Assembly (NCBI RefSeq): GCF_047663525.1
Contig: NC_092604.1
Span: 11,767,501-11,831,500 of the forward strand
Direction: 5' to 3'
DNA: 64,000 nucleotides
DNA from: Anas platyrhynchos
Taxonomy: Eukaryota; Chordata; Aves; Anseriformes; Anatidae
A program made the translations under genes and the position numbers. Positions 26,030 through 36,200 of this stretch are shown here, piece after piece. A model generated the notes under the pieces. That model was given only the letters and a program-made list of their open reading frames with translations. It did not search any database and had not been told where the DNA came from. Every line of letters starts with the position of its first letter. Position 1 is the first letter of the stretch.

Positions 26030-26700
26030 ACCTATAACTTTAAATTAAAAAAGCAATGTACTGTTTATCGGTTCCTGCAAGTGTCTCTGGAGCGGCAGGC
26101 TCATAAAGATCATATTACAGTACAAGCCATTATGCAAAGAGTTTACTATATATACATTTCTAAATGCTTCAGCAAACAGCAGCCTACTTACGAGCAGAGA
26201 AGGATAACTGGTTCGTTTGGGGTAACAAATGATCCTTGATTTGATTTTAAATGCAATGACAGCAAAATTTATTTCTTATTTAATCACTTGCCAGAGCTGT
26301 TGAGGATGGGATGGTATTAAACCACACAATGCAGCATATGACTACTGAATCAGTTGGAATAGGCATAAGAATATATTATGTTTATAGGATAGAAAAAGAT
26401 TGTACAGCAATGCATATAACTAGAATGGGTATTTTTGTCATTTATACAGTAGCTTATATCATTATTTCTTCCCGCTTCCAATTTTTCAGTAATAAAAATA
26501 CAGGGGATGTGATTCTCTTTGCATTACAGATAAACCATCTTGATTCTTTATTAAATATTTTTATTAATCTGAAGTACTACAAAGCATTTGAGCAGATAAA
26601 TCAGGCTCCGAATAGTCATTTCCTCTCTGCTATGGCTCTATAAAGTGGATTCATTTATGAGCGCGCAATACCAGAAAAGAAGGTTTCCATATTCATTAGC
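26030..26700 (+). promoter_or_regulatory. Candidate AT-rich regulatory block, about 670 nt
   Basis: The longest AT-rich intergenic block. It contains CCATTATGCAAAG (octamer-like ATGCAAAG), AACCACA at 26330-26336 (RUNX core) and several TAAT words. A 110-codon open frame at 26311-26643 runs through it but has no domain and is better explained by AT-rich sequence. Confidence 0.3.
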
Positions 26701-27819
26701 GTGCTCCCTTATGTTCCTATTTTTACACCCCCCTGCACCGCGCTGAGGATGCCCCTCAACCCCCCGAATTTTGGCTGGCAGCTCCCCCAGGTGAAGCGGG
26801 GAGCCCCTGGGGTGCCCAGTGCCCGAAGGGATTCCTGCACAGAGGCCGTTCTCCCTCGGGACGTGGGCACCCGCATGGGGTTGGGGCCAGATCCTGCGTC
26901 CATCACCAGCCAAAATTTGGGGGGTTGAAGCTCAGGACCCCCCCCCCCCCGGCTGGCTCAGGACCACATTTCATCGTCAGCGCTCAGCTGCCGAGCCAGC
27001 AGCCATCGGAGGAGGCTGCGGGAGGCGCCGAGGGATTCGACCTATTTAAAACACTGCCAGGTGTGCAAACAAGTTTATTCTATTGTAGCAGCGAGCGCAT
27101 GAATCACGGGCGCTGCGGAAAGGTTACGGCGTTATTTAGGGCTACCAGGGAGACCTGACATTTGGTGCCTGCCTGCGCCGAGGCTGATCCTCCCCGGGGA
27201 GCCCACCAGACCCCGCTGGGACCCCGTGAAGCCGCTGCCCCAGGGCCGGCTTCATCCTGCCCCTCGCACCCTGGGGACCTGGCGTGGCTTCGATATTTCC
27301 ATGCAGCAGCTGCCTGGCAGCTGTGAGCTGTTTGGAAATGGGAGTCCCAGAGCAGGGTGAAACGCTGCATCCCTCCCAGCCCCGTGGCCCAGAGCATCCC
27401 CGCGGCGTCTGCTGGCCCTGGGGAGCTGTGAAGGGCTGAGCCCCCTCCCACAGCCCCCTCCTGCCCTCCATCTGGAGCTGATGAGTGTTGTAGGGCGATG
27501 CAGGTGCTGTTTTTTCCCCCCTTCCCCATTGATTGTGCTGGGTGAGGGAGCAGGAGAGGTTTCCTGCTCGGTGCAGCGCACTGGGACCGATGGTTCCCAG
27601 AGGTTCACCAGCAGCGTCGGGGCCACCTCGAGTCCAAAACGACTTCATCCAGGTCCAGTAAGGAGGTGGGAGAGAGGGGTCCCTGCAGCATGGCTGGGCT
27701 GGGCACTGCAGGGCTCTCCCCCCACTCCTGGTCCCATGGGCAGGGCTGGACCCGGCTCCATCCTACCCAAAACCTCCTGGGCACCTGCTGGGGTCAGGCA
27801 CGGACCCGCTGGAGGTCCC

Positions 27820-28215
27820 AGGTGAAGCTCGGTGCTTTATGGCAAATTGTCATCGGTGCAAGGAGCCGTGCCTCGCTTCCAGGACATGCCCGGGCTGTTA
27901 AAGACGGGCAGGAGGAAGCGGAAGAGTTTTGCACCTTTGCACAACAATGCTCGAGACGGAAACGAGCAGCCAGAGCCTGTAATTGAGATGGATGAAAGGG
28001 CGTCCGGCTTCCCCCAAAGCGTTTCAGGCAACGTACTTGAGAAGAATATGAAGTGCGCCGCTCTCTAAAGATCGCCACGCTGCGGCTAAATTATTAATGA
28101 CGAGGAATGATTTCATATTTAATCTAAAGACTATTAATTACACTGCAGAAGAGCAACGCACCATCCTGAGAGCCCCTCTCGCCAGCTGAATAATTCAGCG
28201 CTGCCCCATATTTTA
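27820..28215 (+). promoter_or_regulatory. Candidate regulatory block
   Basis: A balanced to AT-rich segment with AAATTATTAATGACG, CTATTAATTACAC and GCTGAATAATTCAGC (a 15-nt inverted repeat). Flanks are GC-rich. Confidence 0.22.
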
Positions 28216-28439
28216 CCTCCACGTCAAGGCGGGTGGCGACGCCTTCCCGTGCAGCCCGGCGGTGTTTGGGGCCGGGGTGACAACCCAAGGGGACAATGGG
28301 GACGGGGACAAACCGTGGTCCTCGAGCATCCTGGCCCCATGAAGGGTTCTGGGTTTGTGGGGCTGCTGTGGGGACACTGTGGGGCTGGGACATGGCTGTT
28401 CCCATGCCCAGTGGCAGCCCCACCGTGCAGATGCCAGAG

Positions 28440-28830
28440 ACAGATGTTTATTTGTCCGGGATTATTTGATGATCACTGTTACGGTGAACCAAGATGATCA
28501 TTAAAAAGGGAAATGGGCTGTTTAATAATAATGCTCGGAGCATGCAGTGTGCCTCGCATTACGAGGGTGTTTAAGCACGAGCCCAATTAAGTCCCTCGCA
28601 TCCCTACAGAATTACCCCAGTTGAGCAAACTATTAGCCAAACTCCAGGCTCCTCGCACTTGAAGGCAATCCCGGAGCCTGGCACTCTGCTAGAGACCCAT
28701 TTCTATCCTGAAGCTAAATTAAAATCCTATTGTGCTGGTGCTGCTAATATTTCCTGCTCTTGTTTCCAACAATTAAATTGTGACATTCTGCCAAAGCCTG
28801 CGAGGAAACTGGGAGAGGCTCGCGATGGGC
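28440..28830 (+). promoter_or_regulatory. Candidate regulatory block
   Basis: Contains GATTATTTGATGATCACTG, TGATCATTAAAAAGGG, CCCAATTAAGTCC and CCAACAATTAAATTGTG words. It is non-repetitive and non-coding. Confidence 0.24.
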
Positions 28831-28899
28831 TGGGAGGGGAAGCCCCAGGTAACTGGTGGGGGGAAGCAGAGGGAAAGAAAAGGTTGTTTAAGGCAGAAA

Positions 28900-29290
28900 T
28901 GGCTGTTTGGTCACGGCTTAAAAGTTGGTGCTTATAAATTCCATGAATTTTAAAATAAAGACTTGGTGAGATTTGAACTTTCCTCTGAGCACTCTCGAGC
29001 AGCAGTGCCTTAATACCTTCCCTGGCCATTAAGGAGCGGTGCCGGGGAGCAGCGAGCGCTAAGCACGGCGCTGATGGAGCAGTTACACGCCGTAATGGAA
29101 TTGTGTTTGGAGAGGCTGCAAAGCCAGGTATGGAGACCATACATAAACAAGGCCATTACCAGCCAGGGTAAGTGGTGATAGAATTTCATGAATATCCCCA
29201 CAAAAAAAAAGCTTTGTATATTTATAACAGCCTGCCGAGTCGTTCGGAGCACAGTCAGGGGCCTCTCGGAGTGATTCAGGAGCTGAATTG
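28900..29290 (+). promoter_or_regulatory. Candidate regulatory block
   Basis: Contains ATGAATTTTAAAATAAAG, CCATTAAGGAGC and AATTTCATGAATATCC words between GC-rich stretches. No gene is seen. Confidence 0.22.
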
Positions 29291-29744
29291 CACACGGGGA
29301 TGTGGCTCCATGAGGGGGAGCGCGATGGGGCGCAGGAGGGGGAGCAGGGCTGGTGCCGTGGGGCAGCCCTGGGGGCACCCTGGAGGAGCTCTTGCTCCTC
29401 TCTCTGCCCCAGGGGAGTTGCCAAGGGGCAGGAGGCAGAAGTTTCTGTGTCTCAGGGAAGGAGAAACCCAGGACCCATCGGCTTTGAGGCACCAGGACAG
29501 GGCTCAGGACCCACGCAGCAGGACAGGGGGCCCGTGATGCAGATCCTGATCTGGAGACAGATCCTGCTGCTTCCCACGGCTGCTTCCTGGCATTCCTGGT
29601 CTGGGTCCCACAGCTTTCCCCGAGCAGGCTGCCCGTGGCCAGCAGATTTGGGCACGTGGCTGGAGCCGAGGCAAGGAAGAGCCATGGGAGCCAGTGCTCC
29701 TCTGCGCCCATGGGAGCCCCACAAGGAACTTATCCTCTTATCCT

Positions 29745-30365
29745 CTGCAGGCTAGGAATAGGAAAGCAACAACTCAAGCACATTTATTGCATTAATTTAC
29801 ATAAAGAGCTACTTTAAACTTACAAAAACTTAACTTAACTTTTGGCAGACCCGAGCCCAAGCCGTGCTAGGTGTGTAGCTCAAACACAGGCCTAACAAAA
29901 TGCTAGTTGCAATTCATAAATTATATTGGGACGCCTGGGACTATTGAAGATCCTGGATGAAGTGTAGTGTTCAATTTATCCTGCGCATGTTACCGACAGT
30001 GCTGCCAGCCTCCTTCTTGTCCCCCTGTGTTGTTTTGTCATCTCTGTACTATCACCAATTCATCACAAAGGCAACCGAACTCTCCGATGTCCACCCACCG
30101 GGTGACTTTGTCTTTGCTACTCTATGACTTCTAAATTAAATTGTCAAAACACATTACCGGGAAAAATATTGCGAAGGGAAAGTTCTTTACCCTTTTATCC
30201 CATCTTAGGAGAAAATCGGTTTGATTTGAAGAAAACATGTCTGCTTCATTATCCCTCCCGCTATCATATTTCTTCACTCAGCAGCAGCAGGAAAAGAGAG
30301 TCAATACGGAGTCTTGGATGACATGATGGAGCATCCCACAGGACTTGTCTCAATAAATTCGGAGA
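29745..30365 (+). promoter_or_regulatory. Candidate regulatory block, about 620 nt
   Basis: A long non-repetitive segment (TTATTGCATTAATTTACAT; CATAAATTATATTGGG; ATCACAAAGGC, a SOX-type ACAAAGG word). No coding sequence or transposon is recognised. It is one of the two most element-like blocks in the intergenic region. Confidence 0.3.
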
Positions 30366-30949
30366 GTGCCCAGAAATGCTGCAGGGGGGCGGGGGGGATG
30401 GTGGTGATTTTCACTCTCGTTTATTCCTCCCACTCTCAGACAATTTAGAAGAGATTACGGGCTTGCTGGAAGGTCCCTGGTGGAGACTTCCCTGCTCTTC
30501 CAGCACTGGGGGTCTGAAATCAGCTCCCTGGGGGCCCTCCAGCAGAAATCAGCCCAGGGCTGAGCCCAGCGCATGCGGAGGAGTCCTCGGACATGTCACC
30601 CCTCCAGAGGACCATTTTCAGGCATGGCAGCAGCCCCCAAACTGCTCTGATTTGCACCAAAGGAGAACCTTTAGCAGTGTCGCCAGCTCCACCACCCTCC
30701 CCTTTGGTTCCTGCAGGAGCTGGCACTGGCGTTAGGCTGCTCCCCAGCTGCAGCCCAGCCAGACCCGGGCTCTGTGGGGCTTTTTTTTGGCTGTGGTGGG
30801 CTCTGTCCCCTCCTAGCCTGGGTCACTTTCCCTGCGGTAATGCAGGAACCCTCAGCAAACACCTGCAATCACCGAATCCGTGGGAGTTTTGCCGCTGTCT
30901 TCGTGGGGCTGGTATTGCCCTAAGTACTGCAGGAGATTCCTGCTGCTAG

Positions 30950-31370
30950 CTGCAATCACATAAAATAATTCATCCGGAGACATAAAACAAAAGAAGCCAT
31001 TTCTCAAAGGAAAAGAGATGTTGATTTCCACCTTTTCGCATTCACGCGCTCGTCTCTGGGCATAATGTATCAGTCACAGGAGGCAAGCAACACATTGTGC
31101 ACTCATTCTTTTGGCTCTGGACAATATTAACATAATAAACATATATTGTTTATTTATTCTGCTACGGTGCAAGTAAAGGAGGTATTGCCCCACGTTTAAA
31201 TGGGATATTTTTAAATGCTCGCATTTCCTCAGCCATTATGATGCATTAGCCATCAGTAGTCAAATTGCTTTGTATTTGCAATTTTATGGCTACATTTTAT
31301 CAAGCACACAGGAGCTGCAAGAAAATAAAGTATTCCACTTGTGTTAGGCAAGTACTGTTTTGATGCAAGA
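30950..31370 (+). promoter_or_regulatory. Candidate regulatory block, about 420 nt
   Basis: Non-repetitive AT-rich sequence containing TGTTTATTTA at 31147-31156 (FOX-type), GGACAATATTAAC (SOX-type), CCATTATGATGC and GCAATTTTATGGC words. Its texture strongly resembles deeply conserved non-coding elements near developmental genes; conservation itself was not measured. Confidence 0.32.
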
Positions 31371-31790
31371 TATGGCTGGCCAGCAGAAATCTTTTTCTTT
31401 TTTTCTTTTTTTTTTTTTCCTGCTGCAGCTCCAGTTTCATCTCCGAATATTGCTTCGACTTGCAGTAAGGAGGGCTAAGAGCCCCCCTGATGGCCGTGTA
31501 ACATCCATGCCTCCTCCCTGCACGACGAGCTCACAGCTGAATTTGGCCTGCCTGGAACTCACCGGCTGCTTCTTTGCCGTTTCGAAGCACCTCCTGACCA
31601 AACCGCGGGGCGACTGGCGAGCCACAGGGGCAGCCGTGCGGGTGTCACCGTGTCACCTTCCCAAATCGGCACCCCGACTCCCAGCTCCGCCGGTGGAGCA
31701 GTGCAAGTTCCAGCGAACAAACGACGCCGTTCACCCCAAGCGGAGCCATTCAGGGATTTTTCTCCCTGTCGTGGTCTCTCGGAGCCCATC

Positions 31791-31812
31791 TCAGAATCAC
31801 AGAATCATAGAA
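31791..31812 (-). mobile_element. Probable CR1 LINE 3' end remnant
   Basis: The sequence reads AGAATCACAGAATCATAG on the + strand, the reverse complement of the (ATTCTATGR)n 8-mer repeat that ends avian CR1 elements. The following 60 nt only weakly resemble a CR1 3' UTR, so this is an old, truncated or rearranged fragment inserted in the minus orientation. Confidence 0.5.
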
Positions 31813-31877
31813 ATCACCTCAGAGTGGCCGGGAGCCCTCACTGTTGGTGGCACCACAATGGTTAACTGTGGCTTTTG

Positions 31878-32300
31878 CCTAGACCCGTTATTGCCCCTGA
31901 TTCTGTTGCCTAGCCCTGTTACTGTCCCCGATCTTCTTGCCTAGCCCCATTATTGCCCCTGATCCTCTCCCCTAACCCCATTATTGCCCCTCATTCTCTC
32001 GCCTACCCCTGTTATTGCCCCTGATTCTCTCCCCTAGCCCCATTATTACCCTTGATCCTCTTGCCTACCCCTGTTATTGCCCCTGATTCTCTCCCCTAAC
32101 CCTATTATTGCCCCTCATTCTCTCGCCTACCCCTGTTATTGCCCCTGATTCTCTCCCCTAGCCCCATTATTGCCCCTGATCCTCTTGCCTAGCCCTGTTA
32201 TTGCCCCTGATTCTATCACCTAGCGCCTCTACTACCCTTGATTCTCTCCCCTAGCCCCATTATTGTCCCTGATCCTCTCCCCTAGCTCCGTTATTGCCCC
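31878..32300 (+). repeat. 31-bp minisatellite with 124-bp higher-order period
   Basis: About 13.6 tandem copies of a 31-bp unit containing CCATTATTGCCCCTGAT and CTCCCCTAG. Variants alternate (CCATT versus CCTGTT starts) and the variant CCTCATTCTCTCG recurs at 31989 and 32113, exactly four units (124 bp) apart. Each unit carries three or four C runs on the + strand, so the minus strand is G-quadruplex capable. It begins about 65 nt beyond the CR1 fragment. Confidence 0.93.
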
Positions 32301-32630
32301 AATTCACTTAGTGCCTGTGTTTATTTCCCCCACTGGGCTCTCGCTGCCCCTCAGCCGGCTCCAGCCCGAGCGGCGTGCCCCCAACACAGCCCCCTCCAGC
32401 TCAGTGTGTACATTCACAGGGTGGTGTCACCATCCCTGGGGTGTTTGGGGACAGGTTGGACGCGGTGCTTGGGGACAGGGTCGGTGGTGGCACTGGTGAG
32501 GGGGACGTTGGGGGCAGCGGACCCTGAAGGGGTTTTTTTAACGTTAATGATTGTGTGACACACAAATAAACCACAGCTGCAGCCGGGGAGCCGTGTCTGC
32601 TCCCAGCTCCTTTTAGCAGAGTGTTTAAAA

Positions 32631-32687
32631 GGAATAAAAATAACTTAAAATTAAAGGAATAAAAATAACTTAAAATTAAAGGAATAA
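32631..32687 (+). repeat. 25-bp AT-rich tandem repeat
   Basis: Two perfect 25-bp copies (32631-32655 and 32656-32680), beginning GGAATAAAAATAAC, with a partial third copy of 7 nt. It lies just upstream of the UBAC1 promoter. Confidence 0.92.
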
Positions 32688-32727
32688 TCAAAAACTGTAG
32701 GCCGCGGGGGGGCGCCACAGCGGCCGG

Positions 32728-32753
32728 ACTACAACTCCCAGCGTGCACCGCGG
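32728..32753 (+). promoter_or_regulatory. ZNF143/THAP11-type motif (copy 1)
   Basis: ACTACAACTCCCAGCGTGC followed by ACCGCGG closely matches the long ZNF143/THAP11 (SBS) consensus found in many CpG-island promoters. Confidence 0.75.
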
Positions 32754-32768
32754 CGAGGGGGGGGGAAG

Positions 32769-32793
32769 CCTACACTTCCCAGAGCGCTTCGTG
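32769..32793 (+). promoter_or_regulatory. Degenerate ZNF143/THAP11-type motif (copy 2)
   Basis: CCTACACTTCCCAGAGCG resembles the same consensus with mismatches, in the same orientation, 41 nt downstream of copy 1. Confidence 0.4.
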
Positions 32794-32927
32794 GTGTGTG
32801 GAAAATAACGCCGAGACGCTGTTATTTTCATTTTTAAAAACCGCAGCGAAACGGCAGAGACACCCCCTGGCGGCTCCGAGTTCATCAGGAAAAAGTAATA
32901 AATAAATAAACCAAATAAACCAAAAAA

Positions 32928-32953
32928 ACTACAACTCCCAGCACGCCCCGCGC
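32928..32953 (+). promoter_or_regulatory. ZNF143/THAP11-type motif (copy 3)
   Basis: ACTACAACTCCCAGCACGC followed by CCCGCGC, in the same orientation and 200 nt from copy 1. The 14-nt core is identical to copy 1. Confidence 0.75.
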
Positions 32954-33108
32954 CGCCTCCCCCCCCTTTCTCCTTCCGCTTCCTCCTCCCGCCGCCTCAG
33001 TCGCGGCCCCGCCGTCCCCGCTCCCCCCCCCCCCCCCGTCCCCTCGCTCCCCTCAGGGCCGGGCCGGGCCGGGCCGAGCGGGGCCTCGGAGCCGTCCCCG
33101 GGCCCTGC

Positions 33109-33168
33109 ATGGGCCGCCCGGCGCCATGTTCGTGCAGGAGGAGAAGATCTTCGCCGGCAAGGTGCTGA
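33109..33168 (+). other. Short overlapping upstream open frame in UBAC1
   Basis: An ATG 17 nt upstream of the UBAC1 start (GCATGG, with G at +4 but T at -3) opens a 19-codon frame that ends at TGA inside exon 1, out of frame with the main product. It could dampen translation. Confidence 0.25.
33123..33130 (+). promoter_or_regulatory. UBAC1: YY1-type site overlapping the UBAC1 start codon
   Basis: GCCATGTT matches the YY1 core (CCATNTT) and includes the initiator ATG at 33126. YY1 sites placed at the start of translation are common in CpG-island genes. Binding is inferred. Confidence 0.4.
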
Positions 33169-33263
33169 GGCTCCGCGTCTGCACCATGGAGGGCGCCGAG
33201 TGGCTGGAGGAGGTCCCCGAGGACACCACGGTGGAGAAGCTGAAGGAGCGCTGCCTCAAGCAC
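33126..33263 (+). CDS. UBAC1: UBAC1 exon 1, residues 1-46
   Basis: Starts at ATG in GGCGCCATGT context (G at -3) and ends in phase 0 at CAC|GTAAGG. It encodes the first part of the UBL domain ([19 protein letters not shown]). Confidence 0.97.
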
Positions 33264-36200
33264 GTAAGGAGCCGGCCCGAGGGGGGTGAGGGGGATTTAG
33301 GGGGGGGTTGGGAGAGGGGATGGGTTCCTCTGGTGCCCTCTGAGGGGCTTTAAAGGGACGCAGAGCTGGGCTAGGCCGGGGGTTTTGCCTGCCCGGTGTC
33401 CTTTGGGGCTATCCCTGGCAGCTTTCTCACCCCCTGAATTGTGAGAAATGGCCTTAAAAAAAGAAATAACCCAAAATAACCCGTTCTGAGAGCTCTGTGC
33501 GATGACAGAGGGCAGCTTGGTTTGAGGGGGGTGTATTCCTTTCACCATCTCAGCCCCCACGCCCTGAGTTGTGAGGAAGGTCCCTGCAGAGATAAATCGC
33601 CGATCTGAGGGCTCTGTGCAGTGCCAGGGGACGGCTTGGTGTGGGGGAGCCCTTCCCCACCTGCAGTTTCCAACCTGCAGCTCCTCTCTGTGTGCTGAGC
33701 GCACGCTGTAAGGCACTGGTGTGTCTGGCTTCCGAGGGCTTCCCCTCTGAGCCCTCTTCTTTGTTCCTTCTTCGTATTTAACAAGCAATGAAAATAATAA
33801 CGGCGGTGGCAACTTCCCTTTTCTGACAAGACACTTAGCTCAGCCTGCCCCTGGGTTGGCACAGTAGCTGCTGGGGTTCTCTGCAGGGAGGTAACGGGCT
33901 CCTCTAATGCTCTCCCTGTGCTCTAAGCAGCAAGGCTTAATGGACATGTCCAAAGGGTGAATTACCAGTTGCTGGCTGGAGAAGAAAACGCATCAAAACA
34001 CACGGATACGGCCTGTGAAAGTTGAGCTGGAAGACACAGGCTCTTTGTGCTCGCTTGCTCAACTCCCGCTCCTGCTTGTGGGCGCTAAATGTTAAAGCCA
34101 GAGGTTGCAGGACTGCTAGGCTGGATTTCAAAGATCTGCCATGACTTGGAGTTTAAAGCAAAAATAAGCACATGAAGCTGGACCCGTGACCGGGCCTGAC
34201 CTCAGGACTCCCTTCCAAGCCCCTTGGCTTCTCGTTTCTAAAAGCAGATCCAGGCCCTGGGAGCAGGGTTTTATCAGTTGCATTCAGCAGTGATTTTTCG
34301 TCTTCAAACCGTTACAAAGACTAGGAGAAATATTCTTTGTAGTAAAACAACGCTACGATACGAGGACATGCCCGTAATGTGTAGTGACTTAGCTGTTTGG
34401 AGGCTGGCAGGCTTTATTTTTGGAAGGAGCGTGCTGGGAAGTGCAGGTGGCCAGCAGCCCAGGTGCCCTCTGCGTCGTGCCCTCTGCCTGTTTGCTTTCA
34501 GCTACCACCCCGGGATCACGGTAGGTTTTATTTTGCTGGAGCCTGAGCCTTTTTAAGTGCTTTTTGATTTGGAGAGGAGAGCAGCTGCAAATGGATTTGC
34601 TTGGGTTGAGGTAGGTGGGATCCTCCTCGAGGCAAAATGAGGGCACCCTGCTGAAAAGAACTGAGCTGAGCGCGGGGCTCCCCCCGCTGTTACCTTCCTG
34701 GAAGAAGTCTCCTGCTCCTGTCTTGTCCCCCCTTCGGTGCAGCTGAGGGATTAAACAAAGGCTGCCAAAATAGGGTGGGGTAATGATTACGTGCATGTGT
34801 GCAGAGCTGAAAGGCCTTTAATTATCAGGAAACATAACTGAATAGATGCTTGCACTGCAGTGCAAGTCAGGGCAGAAGACAATTGATAACTTGGCAAGAT
34901 GTTTGATTTCGTTTTCTCAGCTGCTCCGTGCTAATGGTATGGATTTGCATAACCATTATGGGTAATATGGAGTTTTATGGAGGGGAAAAATAGAAATGGA
35001 AGAATCATGTCTCCTGATCACGGGCGTGTTGCAGTGAATCTTGATAGCACCTTGAGATAATTTATGCAGCCATCTCTCACAAGATGCTGATTAATATATT
35101 CTCCAAAGTCCTTGAAAGCCTCCCTGCAGGAGGCAGAGGAAGGCAATATCCATCAAGGTGCCCACTTCTCAATTAGGGAGGTGGACGCTCTGTCCTGCCA
35201 GCGTTCGAATGCTTACCGAGCTCTGAAGTGTCACTGTTGATGTATATTTTGCTGAATTTGAGGGGTATTTTTGCTATACATAAAAAGACAGGGGGAGGGT
35301 TCTTGCTCTATCTGTTGACCTGTAACAATGTAATGGCAATTCCGTGCCATTAAACTGCTGCCTTCAGTGCTACTGCCTAGGCTGTGAATAAATAAACACC
35401 TGACAGCTCATTGCTTCCCTTCCTAGCTATTTTTTGGACTCGTTTCTTGGAGCAGTGATGTTTCTCAGCTCCAGCTCTGTGCGGTGCAGCAGGCAGGATC
35501 AGGCCCCACGCTCTGCAGCTTCCTTCTAGAGTGCACCTGGGCGCACGGACACGAGCTGTCTGTATGCATGAGCTCCACCTGTAATTCTTGTGGCATCGTG
35601 GGGTGAGCTTCCACTGCTCCTGTGCTTCTGCTCCCCTTTTGAAGCTGCCTCAGCGCTGCTTGCCTGGCTTTCGGGGTGTGCTGAGGGGTCTCCGTGGAAC
35701 TGAGGTGCAAGGTGCTAATGCTCAGAGCACGAAGACACCATGGGTTTTGTTTCCTCGGGGCCTCCTCTGTGTGTTTTGAGGGATGCGGATGGTTTAAGCC
35801 ACCCAAGCTTAGTAGTAGGGAGGGGCAGTTCTATTTTTGAATGTTTCTGCTAATAAAAGCAAAAAAAAAAACTAATAAAAGTAAGCAAAGAGAAAGCCTT
35901 GTGGCTTAGCAGGATTCCAAGCTCTACAGACAGCACTTAGCAGCACCAGGGCGTGCAAGCTCAGCCATTGCTCAGGCATCTGCAGCCAAAGGTTTCTCAC
36001 CTGCCTGGCACAGCAGCCTGCTGTAAATTCCAGCGCTAAAAGGAAATGCAAATATTTCTGCTGGAAGCAAAGCCATGAAGCAGCAGATCCCCTCCTTAAA
36101 ACTCCTTTTGTACAAAAAGGAGCAGGAGAGCTCACCTTCCAGAGCACGCTCACCTCTGCTGGTGGAGCAGCGCCCGCGGGGTGAGCCCTGGGGGATTCCT

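Larger units (their letters stand above)
20079..32690. other. NACC2-UBAC1 intergenic region
   Basis: No protein-coding or RNA gene is supported. All long open frames lie in GC-rich stretches, lack domains and are mirrored on the opposite strand. AT-rich, non-repetitive blocks alternate with GC-rich ones; these are listed separately as candidate regulatory elements. The right end carries a CR1 fragment, a 31-bp minisatellite and a 25-bp tandem repeat. The corresponding human interval also has no coding gene between these two. Confidence 0.75.
32690..33125 (+). promoter_or_regulatory. UBAC1: UBAC1 CpG-rich promoter and 5' UTR
   Basis: CpG-rich sequence surrounds the UBAC1 start codon. It has no TATA box. 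It holds ZNF143/THAP11-type motifs, a CTTCCG/CTTCC ETS (GABP-type) pair at about 32973-32982, C runs at about 33025-33038 and a GGGCC repeat just upstream of the ATG. This is the architecture of a housekeeping promoter with dispersed starts. The transcription start is probably between 32955 and 33060, but this is inference. Confidence 0.75.

Noticed and set aside
29010-29711. A 233-codon minus-strand open frame in the intergenic region
   Set aside because: It spans a GC-rich stretch, has overlapping frames of similar size on the other strand, low complexity and no domain or splice context.
31878-32300. CRISPR-like array of about 30-bp repeats
   Set aside because: Units are directly tandem with no unique spacers, in a vertebrate genome. 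It is a minisatellite.
20079-32690. LHX3, TMEM250 or another gene between NACC2 and UBAC1
   Set aside because: No homeodomain, LIM or transmembrane coding exon could be recognised; in human these genes lie on the far side of NACC2, outside this window.
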